From the NCBI GenBank assembly GCA_015067785.1, contig SVLR01000005.1, positions 1 through 64,000 of the forward strand: a DNA stretch of 64,000 nt, written 5' to 3'. Position 1 is the first letter of the stretch; each line of letters begins with the position of its first letter. Shown here one piece after another: positions 30,583 through 39,482 of this stretch. The notes below the pieces were generated by a model. The model saw only the letters and a program-made list of their open reading frames with translations. It was not told the origin of the DNA and ran no database searches. Source of the stretch: Oscillospiraceae bacterium. GTDB taxonomy: Bacteria; Bacillota; Clostridia; Oscillospirales; Oscillospiraceae. The translations under genes and the position numbers were made by a program.

Positions 30583-30712
30583 AGCCTTGCCTCCCTCACA
30601 GAGGGAGGTGGCCGAGCGAACGCGAGGTCGGAGGGAGTGTGGTTCTTAAGATAGGACACTCCCCCAGTCAGAAATCTTTGATTTCTGACAGCCCCCTCAT
30701 GGAGGGGGCCGA
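30583..30712. repeat. Dispersed hairpin repeat, family A copy (variant with CTCACAGAG loop)
   Basis: GCCTCCCTCACAGAGGGAGGTGGCC ... GACAGCCCCCTCATGGAGGGGGCC. Confidence 0.75.
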
Positions 30713-30779
30713 GATTACGCATTGTCGTTTTTGCTGTGCAGGTATTTGGTGCGAAGATCCTTTTGTAACTATTAATTGT

Positions 30780-31559
30780 TTAGCTGGGTAAGACCTGCCG
30801 ACGCATAGCGCTGATGGCGCCCTTTTCCAGTCGGGACACCTGTGCCTGAGAAATGCCTACCAAATTTGCTACCTCCATCTGGGTCTTGCCGTCAAAGAAG
30901 CGCAGAGAGAGAATTTGTTTTTCACGCTGCCCCAAGGCCTGAAAAGCATCCCGAAGGGCGATGCGCTCCAGCCAGTTTTCGTCGGTATTTTTGGTGTCCC
31001 GGACTTGATCCATTACCGTCAGGGGATCACCGCCATCGGCATAGACCGGGTCGTGGAGGCTGACCGGCGCGCAGACGGCATCCAGCGCTTCGCTGACGAT
31101 ATTTTCCGGCAGCTCCAATTCCTTGGAGATCTCCTCCAGCGTGGGATCTCTGCCCAATTTTAAGATAAGAGCTTCTTTGCACTGAAGTACCCGGTATGCC
31201 ACATCCCGGATAGACCGGGAGACCCGGATGGCGGCATTGTCCCGAAGATACCGGCGCACCTCCCCGGCGATCATGGGCACACCGTAGGTGGAGAATTTTA
31301 CCTGCTTGGTTGGATCGAAGTTATTGATGGCCTTCATAAGCCCGATGCAGCCTACCTGAAACAGATCATCGGGGCTTTCTCCCCGTTTTTCAAAACGCTG
31401 GATCACGCTGAGCACCAGCCGCAGATTGCCTTCGATCAGCTGCTGCCGTGCATATTCGCTGCCATCCTTTGCCTCAAGGAGAAGGGTGTCCATTTCCTCT
31501 GTGGATAAAACCTTCAGTCGGGCGGTGTTCACACCGCAGATCTCTACTTTTCCCTGCAT
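30780..31559 (-). CDS. sigG: RNA polymerase sporulation sigma factor SigG
   Basis: KVEICGVNTARLKVLSTEEMDTLL...QLIEGNLRLVLSVIQRF...DDLFQVGCIGLMKAINNFD...VGISQAQVSRLEKGAI. Confidence 0.95.
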   Translation of the reverse strand: MQGKVEICGVNTARLKVLSTEEMDTLLLEAKDGSEYARQQLIEGNLRLVLSVIQRFEKRGESPDDLFQVGCIGLMKAINNFDPTKQVKFSTYGVPMIAGEVRRYLRDNAAIRVSRSIRDVAYRVLQCKEALILKLGRDPTLEEISKELELPENIVSEALDAVCAPVSLHDPVYADGGDPLTVMDQVRDTKNTDENWLERIALRDAFQALGQREKQILSLRFFDGKTQMEVANLVGISQAQVSRLEKGAISAMRRQVLPS

Positions 31560-31830
31560 CGTGTTCCTCCGTTATTTTTATCTGTGGGTAAAAGGAAACC
31601 GCTATCGGCTATTATACCCGGCTGAGGCAAAATCATACTGCGCCGCAATTTTGTGGAATTTTCACAAAAATTTACGGCATAAAACCAAATGCGCCCTTCC
31701 TCTTTCGGGGCAAATCCCGAAAAACCGAACTTTTCGAAGGAATTTCCTCAGGAAACAAGGTAAATACCGTGGCGACATAATTTTGTAAATGCAGGTAAAT
31801 ATAAGCTTTATTCACTGACCGTACATAGGG

Positions 31831-32107
31831 TTTTCCACAGAGGTGAAAAGGCGATGCAAATGGTTTTGATGTGGAAACAGTGGACTTTTCCACATTTTCC
31901 ACAGGCTTTTCCACAGGTTATTTGGGGAAAACTCTTGTATAATCCATATGCATTTTGGTTTACATAAATTAATTCGACAAATTCCAACATTTTTCGTTTT
32001 TTAATTTTGCCGAAAAAACGAAAAGGCGGAAGTGCCCACGCAAAAAAATAGTACTTGACAAGGAAAAATACCGAAAAATCCCACTTCCTGCACCGGGCTG
32101 TGGAAAA
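31831..32107. promoter_or_regulatory. Cluster of DnaA-box-like TTTTCCACA sites (candidate oriC or DnaA regulatory region)
   Basis: TTTTCCACA at 31831, 31886, 31895, 31907 (+) and 32099-32107 (-); GTTTCCACA at 31870-31878 (-); A/T-rich tract 31950-32030. Confidence 0.5.
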
Positions 32108-32144
32108 ACAAAATAGAAAAATCATAAAAAAATTGAAAAAACTA

Positions 32145-32173
32145 TTGATTTTCTCTGAAAAGGGAGGTATAAT
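32145..32173 (+). promoter_or_regulatory. Sigma-A promoter for rpsT
   Basis: TTGATT-17-TATAAT upstream of rpsT. Confidence 0.75.
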
Positions 32174-32215
32174 TGGACAGCGCATGTACCGAGTATACGA
32201 ACAGGAGGTGTAACA

Positions 32216-32479
32216 ATGCCCAATATCAAGTCCGCAAAGAAGCGCGTGGAACTGTCTAAGGTTGCATACGAGAAGAACAAGGCTGATAAGACTCATCTCA
32301 AGACGGTCATCAAGAAGTTTGAGGCCGCTCTGGTGAGCGGTGACCGTGCCGCAGCAGAAGCAGCATACAAGGATGCTGTTGTCGCTGTTGACAAGGCTGA
32401 GCAGAAGGGTCTTCTGCACAAGAACAACGCTGCCCGTAAGAAGAGCAGCATGGCTCTTAAGATGAACAAGTTGGCCTGA
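32216..32479 (+). CDS. rpsT: 30S ribosomal protein S20
   Basis: MPNIKSAKKRVELSKVAYEKNKADKTHLKTVIKKFEAAL...KGLLHKNNAARKKSSMALKMNKLA. Confidence 0.97.
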   Translation: MPNIKSAKKRVELSKVAYEKNKADKTHLKTVIKKFEAALVSGDRAAAEAAYKDAVVAVDKAEQKGLLHKNNAARKKSSMALKMNKLA

Positions 32480-32548
32480 TTTCTCTGAAAATATCGCCTT
32501 CCGTCTTATTTCGGAAGGCGTTTTTTCATTATATAGCAATGGTTGTTT

Positions 32549-32661
32549 TAATTGACAGTTGATAGTTGACAATTGATAATTGTGGTATCGCTCCGCGATT
32601 ATTTTGATTTGTCCGTTTGCGGACACCTTAATTGTCAATTGTCCATTGTCAACTGTCAATT
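32549..32661. repeat. MITE-like palindromic element with ~33-bp imperfect terminal inverted repeats
   Basis: Left TAATTGACAGTTGATAGTTGACAATTGATAATT, right is reverse complement with few mismatches. Confidence 0.7.
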
Positions 32662-32701
32662 ATTTATGTTATAATGTATAAACAAAAGGAGGTGAGGTCT
32701 T

Positions 32702-34750
32702 GTGGCATATCTTTCTGACCCTGTTACTATATTAAAAGGTGTCGGCTCCACAAAAGCAAAGCAGCTTGCAGCCCTGAATATCTATACATTGGAGGACCTC
32801 ATCTGCCATTTTCCCCGGGGGTACGAGGACCGCACCAGGATCGTACCGATCTCTGATTTGGAGGTAGACAAACCTGCCTGCTTTAAGGCGGTAGTAATGA
32901 ATACGCCCCGTACCCATCATATAAGGAAGGGTCTCGACATTACCAAGGTGCAGGTGGCGGACCATTCTGGGCGGCTGAAGCTGACCTTTTTTAACCAGAA
33001 ATTCACTGCCGAGCAGCTAAGCTACGGCGAAGAGTATATTTTCTATGGCACGCTCACCGGGGATTATGCCGGCTATCAGGTGACGAGCCCCGTCTTTGAA
33101 CGGCTGGACAGCGCCCCGGTCGTCACCCGCCGAGTGCTGCCGATCTATCCGCTGACTGCCGGTCTTTCCAATGCCACGATGCTAAAGACCATCCGGCAGG
33201 CAATGGCCGTTTGCGATCCGCCGGCAGAGATCATCCCGGAGGCGATCCGCCGGCAGTACGGTATTTTGCCGGCAGACCGGGCATATCAGGCGATCCATAT
33301 GCCGTCTTCTATGGAGGAGGCAGAGCTTGCCAAAAGAAGACTGATCTTTGAAGAATTTTTCGTCTTCTCCGCAGGCCTTAGTTTAATGCGCGCTACCCGT
33401 CAGCAAAAGTGCGTAAAACCCTACGATAAAGGGGATTTATCCGCCTTTATTGGTGCATTACCCTTTGTATTAACCGGAGCCCAAACCCGCGCCATTGAAG
33501 AAATCCGGCGAGATCTTTGCAGCGGCAAGCCCATGAACCGCCTGCTTCAGGGCGATGTGGGCAGCGGTAAGACTATGGTGGCGGCAGCGGCAGCCTATTT
33601 GGCTGTGCAAAACGGTCAGCAGGCAGCCCTGATGGCACCTACCGAAATTTTGGCGGAGCAGCATTATCAGGGGCTAAATAAGCTCCTTTCGCCCTTGGGC
33701 GTGCGCTTACAGCTGCTCACCGGCGGTATGACCGTGAAACAGAAAAAAGAGGGCAGAGAAGCTATGCAGGCCGGTACGGCAGATCTGGTCGTCGGCACCC
33801 ACGCCCTGATCTCGGAGAGCTCCGCTTTTCGGAATTTGGGTCTTGTGATCGCAGACGAGCAGCACCGCTTCGGCGTTGCCCAGCGGCAAGCCCTTGCCTC
33901 GAAAGGCAATGCGCCGCACCTGCTTGTGATGTCGGCTACCCCCATTCCCCGGACGCTGGCGCTGATTATGTATGGCGATCTGGATGTATCAGTATTAGAT
34001 GAGTTGCCTCCCGGACGACAGACGGTAGACACTTTCTTAGTAGGAGAGAATATGCGCACCCGGGTCAATGCCTTCATCCGCAAACAGGCGCAGGAGGGAC
34101 ACCAAAGCTTCGTGGTCTGTCCGGCAGTGGAGGAAGCGGAGGAGCTGAATATAAAGGCCGCTTCCGTTTGGGCAGAGACCCTGCAAAAGACGGTATTCCC
34201 GGATCTGCGGGTATTGCTCATCCACGGACAGATGAAAAGTACCCAGAAAGAGGAAGTAATGGCAGCCTTTGCTGCAGGGCAGGCGGATATTTTGGTTGCC
34301 ACTACAGTCATTGAGGTGGGCGTGGATGTGCCAAACGCAACCTTAATGGTCATTGAGGATGCCGACCGGTTCGGCCTTTCTCAGCTCCATCAGCTCAGAG
34401 GCAGAGTGGGGCGGGGCAAGGCAAAGAGCTACTGCATACTCACTTCTCATAATAAAAATCCTGAGACCCTTTCCCGCTTAAAGGCCCTTTGCGGTACAAA
34501 CGACGGCTTCCGCATCGCAGAGGAGGACCTGCGGCTCCGTGGTCCCGGTGATTTCTTTGGCTCCCGGCAGTCCGGACTTCCGGTGTTCCGGGTTGCAAAT
34601 TTAGCCTGCGATCTGAAGACCTTAAAGGACGCGCAGGCAGCCTCTGCCCGGTGGATCGAGGAGATGGGCACACAAAACACCCCGGAAGGGGAGACGCTTC
34701 GCCGCCGGATCGGCGAGCTGTTCCGGCGAAGTGCAGGTACGATGAATTGA
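32702..34750 (+). CDS. recG: ATP-dependent DNA helicase RecG
   Basis: LLQGDVGSGKTMVAAAAAYLAVQNGQQAALMAPTEILAEQHY...ADEQHRFGVAQR...LRGRVGRGKAKSYC. Confidence 0.97.
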   Translation: MAYLSDPVTILKGVGSTKAKQLAALNIYTLEDLICHFPRGYEDRTRIVPISDLEVDKPACFKAVVMNTPRTHHIRKGLDITKVQVADHSGRLKLTFFNQKFTAEQLSYGEEYIFYGTLTGDYAGYQVTSPVFERLDSAPVVTRRVLPIYPLTAGLSNATMLKTIRQAMAVCDPPAEIIPEAIRRQYGILPADRAYQAIHMPSSMEEAELAKRRLIFEEFFVFSAGLSLMRATRQQKCVKPYDKGDLSAFIGALPFVLTGAQTRAIEEIRRDLCSGKPMNRLLQGDVGSGKTMVAAAAAYLAVQNGQQAALMAPTEILAEQHYQGLNKLLSPLGVRLQLLTGGMTVKQKKEGREAMQAGTADLVVGTHALISESSAFRNLGLVIADEQHRFGVAQRQALASKGNAPHLLVMSATPIPRTLALIMYGDLDVSVLDELPPGRQTVDTFLVGENMRTRVNAFIRKQAQEGHQSFVVCPAVEEAEELNIKAASVWAETLQKTVFPDLRVLLIHGQMKSTQKEEVMAAFAAGQADILVATTVIEVGVDVPNATLMVIEDADRFGLSQLHQLRGRVGRGKAKSYCILTSHNKNPETLSRLKALCGTNDGFRIAEEDLRLRGPGDFFGSRQSGLPVFRVANLACDLKTLKDAQAASARWIEEMGTQNTPEGETLRRRIGELFRRSAGTMN

Positions 34751-34960
34751 GAAATATGCCCGGATGGTCCGCGGGGTCTTTCAGTGAAATTTCTGAGTGT
34801 CATCCTTTCTCCCCGGTGAGAAAGGATGCAAAGACCCGCCGGGAACCTTTCGTATGGTTCCCGGACTCTCCAGACGACCAAAGGGGTTGGCAATGAGGGC
34901 ATTCTTAACGAAAGGTTACATTGCCTGCCCCCTTTGGAAACCCCGGTGAGGCATAATCGC
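34751..34960 (+). ncRNA. Candidate ~200-nt multi-helix structured RNA (raiA-type to be tested first)
   Basis: Nested complementary segments: TATGCC/GGCATA (34755/34950), GCGGGGTCTTT/AAAGACCCGC, CATCCTTTCTC/GAGAAAGGATG, CCGGGAACC/GGTTCCCGG, CCAAAGGGG/CCCCTTTGG, GGCAATG/CATTGCC; no plausible ORF; strong terminator follows. Confidence 0.75.
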
Positions 34961-34996
34961 ATCGGAATCTGTATGATTTACGGTGTCTGCTTATAA

Positions 34997-35045
34997 CCCC
35001 TCCCGGCACTTTAGCCAACTAAAGTGCCGGGAGGGGTGTATTCTT
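34997..35045 (+). terminator. Strong Rho-independent terminator
   Basis: CCCCTCCCGGCACTTTAG-CCAA-CTAAAGTGCCGGGAGGGG then TGTATTCTTTT. Confidence 0.85.
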
Positions 35046-35087
35046 TTGTACAATCCTCCAAAGTTGCCTAAAATGCAAAAATAGTAC

Positions 35088-35116
35088 TTTACAACTTTAG
35101 TGTACTAAAGTATAAT
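35088..35116 (+). promoter_or_regulatory. Sigma-A promoter of amino-acid ABC operon with operator palindrome filling the spacer
   Basis: TTTACA (35088-35093)-17-TATAAT (35111-35116); ACTTTAGT-GT-ACTAAAGT at 35094-35111. Confidence 0.8.
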
Positions 35117-35160
35117 GAAGACATCAAAGGGAATTCCTCCCACAGAAAGGAAAGGTAATT

Positions 35161-35943
35161 ATGAAAAAGTTATTTGCACTGGTTATGGTTTTGGTTCTGA
35201 CACTTACTTGCTTCGCTGCCTGTGGCGGCAACACCGGAACCGATCTGGAGAACATTCAGAAAAAGGGCAAGATCGTCATCGGCATTACGGAATATGCGCC
35301 GATGGATTATAAGGACGCAAACGGTAACTGGACCGGCTTCGATGCGGAATTTGCCCAGTTGTTTGCCAAGGAACTGGGCGTCACCTGCGAATTTTATGTC
35401 ATTACCGACTGGACCAAGAAGTTCATCGAGCTGGACACCAAGCAGATCGATGCGGTCTGGAACGGTATGACCATCACCGAAGAAGCGCTGCTCAGCGCCA
35501 GCGTGTCCGATCCCTATATCGTCAACGCCCAGGTAGTGGTTATGAAGTCCGATAAGCTGGAAAGCTACCCGGATGCCGCCAGTATGAAGAATTTGTCCTT
35601 CGCAGTGGAAAACGGTTCGGCCGGTCAGAAGGCTGCCGAAAACGTCATCGGTGCTACGAACATTGTGCCCGTACAGGATCAGGCTGCTGCACTAATGGAA
35701 GTAGCCGCCGGTACCTCTGACGCCTGTGTGATCGACATTACTATGGCAAATGCAACGACCGGCGAAGGCACCAGCTACGCAGAGTTGGGCTATAAGGTAA
35801 GTCTTACCTCTGAAGAATACGGCGTGGCCTTCCGGAAAAACTCTGATCTTACCGAAAAGCTCAATGCCTTTATGGACAAATTGCTCGCTGACGGTACGCT
35901 GCAGAAGCTGGCGGAGAAGTATGAGCAGACCCTTGTTGACTGA
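35161..35943 (+). CDS. Amino acid ABC transporter substrate-binding lipoprotein (SBP family 3)
   Basis: lipobox FAACGG; GKIVIGITEYAPMDYKDANGNWTGFDAEFAQLFAKELGV. Confidence 0.95.
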   Translation: MKKLFALVMVLVLTLTCFAACGGNTGTDLENIQKKGKIVIGITEYAPMDYKDANGNWTGFDAEFAQLFAKELGVTCEFYVITDWTKKFIELDTKQIDAVWNGMTITEEALLSASVSDPYIVNAQVVVMKSDKLESYPDAASMKNLSFAVENGSAGQKAAENVIGATNIVPVQDQAAALMEVAAGTSDACVIDITMANATTGEGTSYAELGYKVSLTSEEYGVAFRKNSDLTEKLNAFMDKLLADGTLQKLAEKYEQTLVD

Positions 35944-36031
35944 GGATTGACTTTAATAAATTAATTTGGTAAAGTATAAAAAGGGGGAGGGCACCTGCCT
36001 TCCCTCTTTTTCACAGAATTGAGGTAACCTT

Positions 36032-36673
36032 ATGTTCATGCCTGTAACCTTACAGCTTTTGGAAGGCTTTTGGGAAACCCTGAAGGTATTTGCGCTTACC
36101 CTTGCTTTTTCTATCCCGCTGGGACTTGTGGTCTGCTTTGGCTCTATGAGCGCCTTTAAGCCCCTTCGTGCCCTCACCCGGGGCTTTGTTTGGGTCATCC
36201 GGGGAACGCCCTTGATGCTGCAGCTAATTATCATCTTCTACGGTCCGGGACTTCTGTTTGACCTTCCGGCAATGCCCCGGCTTACTGCTACGATCGTTGC
36301 CTTTGCTATTAACTATGCCTGCTATTTCTCTGAGATCTACCGGGGCGGTATCGAATCCATCCCTGTGGGGCAGTATGAGGCGGGGCAGGTGCTGGGTATG
36401 ACCCGGCAGCAGATCTTTTTTAAGGTGGTGCTGCTGCAGGTGATCAAGCGGATCATGGCGCCTATGAGCAATGAAATCATTACGCTGGTGAAGGACACCG
36501 CATTAGCGCGGATGATCGGTATTTACGAGATCATTTGGGCAGGCGAGTCCTTTATTAAAAAAGGTATGATCTGGCCGCTTTTCTATACGGGTGTTTTCTA
36601 TTTGGTATTTAACGGCGGACTGACCGTACTCTTTGCCAAGCTGGAAAAGAAACTGAACTATTTCCGGGGGTAA
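36032..36673 (+). CDS. Amino acid ABC transporter permease (HisM-like)
   Basis: FWETLKVFALTLAFSIPLGLVVCFG...RGTPLMLQLIIIFYG...EIYRGGIESIPVGQYEAGQVLGM. Confidence 0.95.
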   Translation: MFMPVTLQLLEGFWETLKVFALTLAFSIPLGLVVCFGSMSAFKPLRALTRGFVWVIRGTPLMLQLIIIFYGPGLLFDLPAMPRLTATIVAFAINYACYFSEIYRGGIESIPVGQYEAGQVLGMTRQQIFFKVVLLQVIKRIMAPMSNEIITLVKDTALARMIGIYEIIWAGESFIKKGMIWPLFYTGVFYLVFNGGLTVLFAKLEKKLNYFRG

Positions 36674-36676
36674 GCT

Positions 36677-37423
36677 ATGAATATTTTGGAAGTCAAAAAT
36701 ATCAAAAAGAAATTTGGCAGCACCGATGTATTAAAGGGCGTCAGCTTTTCCCTGGAGCAGGGACAGGTGCTGGCCATCATCGGCTCCTCCGGCAGCGGTA
36801 AGACCACGCTTCTGCGGTGTCTTAACTTTTTGGAAACGCCCGACGAGGGAGAGATTCTTGTAAATGGAAAGCTGCTGACGGGCAAAAACCTTTCCGAGGA
36901 GCAGATCCGCCAAAACCGACTGCATTTCGGCTTGGTATTTCAAAATTTTAACCTGTTTCCCCAATATACCGTGCTGGAAAATATAACCCTTGCGCCCAGC
37001 CTTATGAAGCAGGCCTCTCCTGTAGAAATCAGAGAAAAGGCGCTGAAGCTGCTGGATCAGGTGGGATTGACGGAGAAGAAGGATGCTTACCCTTATCAGC
37101 TTTCCGGTGGTCAGCAGCAGCGAGTGGCAATCGCCCGGGCGCTGGCGCTGAGCCCGCAGGTACTGTGCTTTGACGAGCCTACAAGCGCGTTAGATCCGGA
37201 GCTCACCGGCGAGGTGCTGCGGGTCATCCGGGGGCTGAAAAGTAAGGAAAACACGATGATCGTGGTGACCCACGAAATGGAATTTGCCCGGAGCGTTGCA
37301 GATGTGGTGATCTATATGGCAGACGGTGTGATCGAGGAAATGGGTACACCGGAGGAAGTATTTGAAAATCCCAAGAGTGAAAAGACCCGCGCATTTATCT
37401 CAGGTACTCAAGGGGCGTATTAA
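36677..37423 (+). CDS. Amino acid ABC transporter ATP-binding protein
   Basis: GSSGSGKTTLLRCLN (Walker A), LSGGQQQRVAIARAL, VLCFDEPTSALDPEL. Confidence 0.97.
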   Translation: MNILEVKNIKKKFGSTDVLKGVSFSLEQGQVLAIIGSSGSGKTTLLRCLNFLETPDEGEILVNGKLLTGKNLSEEQIRQNRLHFGLVFQNFNLFPQYTVLENITLAPSLMKQASPVEIREKALKLLDQVGLTEKKDAYPYQLSGGQQQRVAIARALALSPQVLCFDEPTSALDPELTGEVLRVIRGLKSKENTMIVVTHEMEFARSVADVVIYMADGVIEEMGTPEEVFENPKSEKTRAFISGTQGAY

Positions 37424-37435
37424 GGGAGGAGAGCT

Positions 37436-37711
37436 ATGGAACAGAATCAAAATTCCAAAATCGAAGCGCTGTATCTTTTGATCGCGAAAACCACCGACCC
37501 GGAGGATGTTCGGGCGCTCTTTGATGACCTTTGCACTCGTAAGGAAGTGGAAAATATGGCAGAGCGTGTTTTTGCGGCAAAGCTCCTGTTGGATGGCAAG
37601 ACCTACAATCAGGTGATCGCGGAGGCGAACATCTCTTCTGCTACCTTAAGCCGTGTTTCCCAATGCGTGCAGTACGGAAAAGGCTATAGTAAGCTGCTGA
37701 AAAACAAGTAA
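37436..37711 (+). CDS. YerC/YecD family TrpR-related regulator
   Basis: LFDDLCTRKEVENMAERVFAAKLLLDGKTYNQVIAEANISSATLSRVSQCVQYGKGY. Confidence 0.93.
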   Translation: MEQNQNSKIEALYLLIAKTTDPEDVRALFDDLCTRKEVENMAERVFAAKLLLDGKTYNQVIAEANISSATLSRVSQCVQYGKGYSKLLKNK

Positions 37712-37733
37712 AATACTTTATTTTTTGTATAAT

Positions 37734-37772
37734 TCCCCCTTCAAAGGTGTATTTTGAAGGGGGAATTTTGCT
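37734..37772. terminator. Terminator hairpin
   Basis: AATTCCCCCTTCAAA-GGTGTA-TTTTGAAGGGGGAATTTTG. Confidence 0.75.
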
Positions 37773-37885
37773 TAGCTGGCTAAATTTAGAAATCAGCAGT
37801 TGCAAAATTGATTAAAATGTTGTAAAATAATACAACTGAAAGTATGCACATTATATTTTACATATAATATTGGAGGAATCCCTTT

Positions 37886-39448
37886 ATGGAAAAACCGATC
37901 GTATTAGTGATTATGGATGGCGTCGGCAAGGGTGACGGCGGCAAAGGCGATGCCGTAGCCGTTGCAAAGACCCCTACGCTTGATCATTTACTGGCAACCT
38001 GTCCCCACACCTACCTGAAGGCGCACGGTACTGCCGTTGGCCTGCCCTCCGATGAGGATATGGGCAACTCCGAGGTGGGTCACAACGCTCTGGGCTGCGG
38101 TCAGGTCTACTCGCAGGGCGCAAAGTTAGTTGGCGAGTCGATTGAAAATGGCGTACTGTTTGCGTCTGACACCTGGAAGGACTTGGTTGCCAATGCCAAA
38201 GATGGCAAAGCAATGCATTTCCTTGGCCTTTTGTCCGATGGTAATGTCCACTCAAATATCGCGCACCTGATGGCACTGCTGCGGCAGGCCAAGGCAGAGG
38301 GTGTTAAGAAAGCCTACTGCCACATCCTGCTGGACGGTCGTGATGTACCTGCTACCTCTGCACTTACCTATGTGGAGCAGCTGGAAAATCTTCTTGACGA
38401 GCTCCGTGAGGATGGCTTTGATTATGCCATTGCTTCCGGCGGTGGCCGTATGCAGGTGACTATGGACCGCTACGAAGCAAACTGGGCAATGGTAGAAAAG
38501 GGCTGGCGCACCCATGTGCAGGGCATTGGCCGTCAGTTTGCATCCGCTGCAGAAGCCATTGAAACCTATCGGGCAGAGACCGGCTGCATCGATCAGGATC
38601 TACCTGCCTTCGTAGTGGCAAGGGACGGTGCGCCCGTTGCGAAAATTGAAAATGGCGACAGCGTCATTCTCTTTAATTTCCGCGGTGACCGCGCACAGGA
38701 AATTTCTCTTGCCTTCGACCGCAAGGAATTTGACAAATTCGACCGGGGCGACTACACCGGCGTGAAGTTTGCCGGTATGCTCCAGTATGACGGTGACCTG
38801 AACATCCCTGAAAATTATCTTGTCCAGCCTCCTGTGATCACCAACACCCTGACCGAGGTCCTCTGTGCTGCCGGTATTTCCGAGTATGCAGTATCCGAGA
38901 CCCAGAAATACGGTCACGTGACCTACTTCTGGAATGGCAACCGCTCCGGCAAGGTCTGTGAGGCGCTGGAGACTTATGAGGAGGTTCCCTCCGATGTGAT
39001 CCCCTTTGAGCAGGCGCCTGCCATGAAGTCCAAGGAGATCACCGAGAAAATGCTTTCCGCTATGGCATCCGGCAAGTATCAGTTCCTGCGCTGCAACTTC
39101 CCCAACGGCGATATGGTGGGTCACACCGGCGTAATGGACGCAGTTGTCTATGCAATGGAATGTGTGGACAGCAGTCTGAAGGCCATTATGGAGGCCGCCG
39201 ACAAGTACGGCTATACCCTGCTCATCACCGCGGACCACGGCAATGCGGACCAGATGGTGGAAGTGAGCAAGGGTAAGGAAGCAGTCCGCACTGCCCACTC
39301 CTTAAATCCCGTACCTTTTATTATTTATGACAAAGAAAAGACCTTCTCTGTAAAGGACGGCGCATTCGGTCTTGCCAATGTAGCACCCACTGTGGTTAAG
39401 CTCTTCGGCATCACGGCACCGGCCTGCTGGGAAGAAAGTATGATCTGA
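37886..39448 (+). CDS. gpmI: 2,3-bisphosphoglycerate-independent phosphoglycerate mutase
   Basis: PIVLVIMDGVGKGDGG...EDMGNSEVGHNALGCGQVYSQGAKLV...ADHGNADQM. Confidence 0.96.
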   Translation: MEKPIVLVIMDGVGKGDGGKGDAVAVAKTPTLDHLLATCPHTYLKAHGTAVGLPSDEDMGNSEVGHNALGCGQVYSQGAKLVGESIENGVLFASDTWKDLVANAKDGKAMHFLGLLSDGNVHSNIAHLMALLRQAKAEGVKKAYCHILLDGRDVPATSALTYVEQLENLLDELREDGFDYAIASGGGRMQVTMDRYEANWAMVEKGWRTHVQGIGRQFASAAEAIETYRAETGCIDQDLPAFVVARDGAPVAKIENGDSVILFNFRGDRAQEISLAFDRKEFDKFDRGDYTGVKFAGMLQYDGDLNIPENYLVQPPVITNTLTEVLCAAGISEYAVSETQKYGHVTYFWNGNRSGKVCEALETYEEVPSDVIPFEQAPAMKSKEITEKMLSAMASGKYQFLRCNFPNGDMVGHTGVMDAVVYAMECVDSSLKAIMEAADKYGYTLLITADHGNADQMVEVSKGKEAVRTAHSLNPVPFIIYDKEKTFSVKDGAFGLANVAPTVVKLFGITAPACWEESMI

Positions 39449-39482
39449 ATCCCCCGCGAAAACAAAATTTGGAGGAATCACA

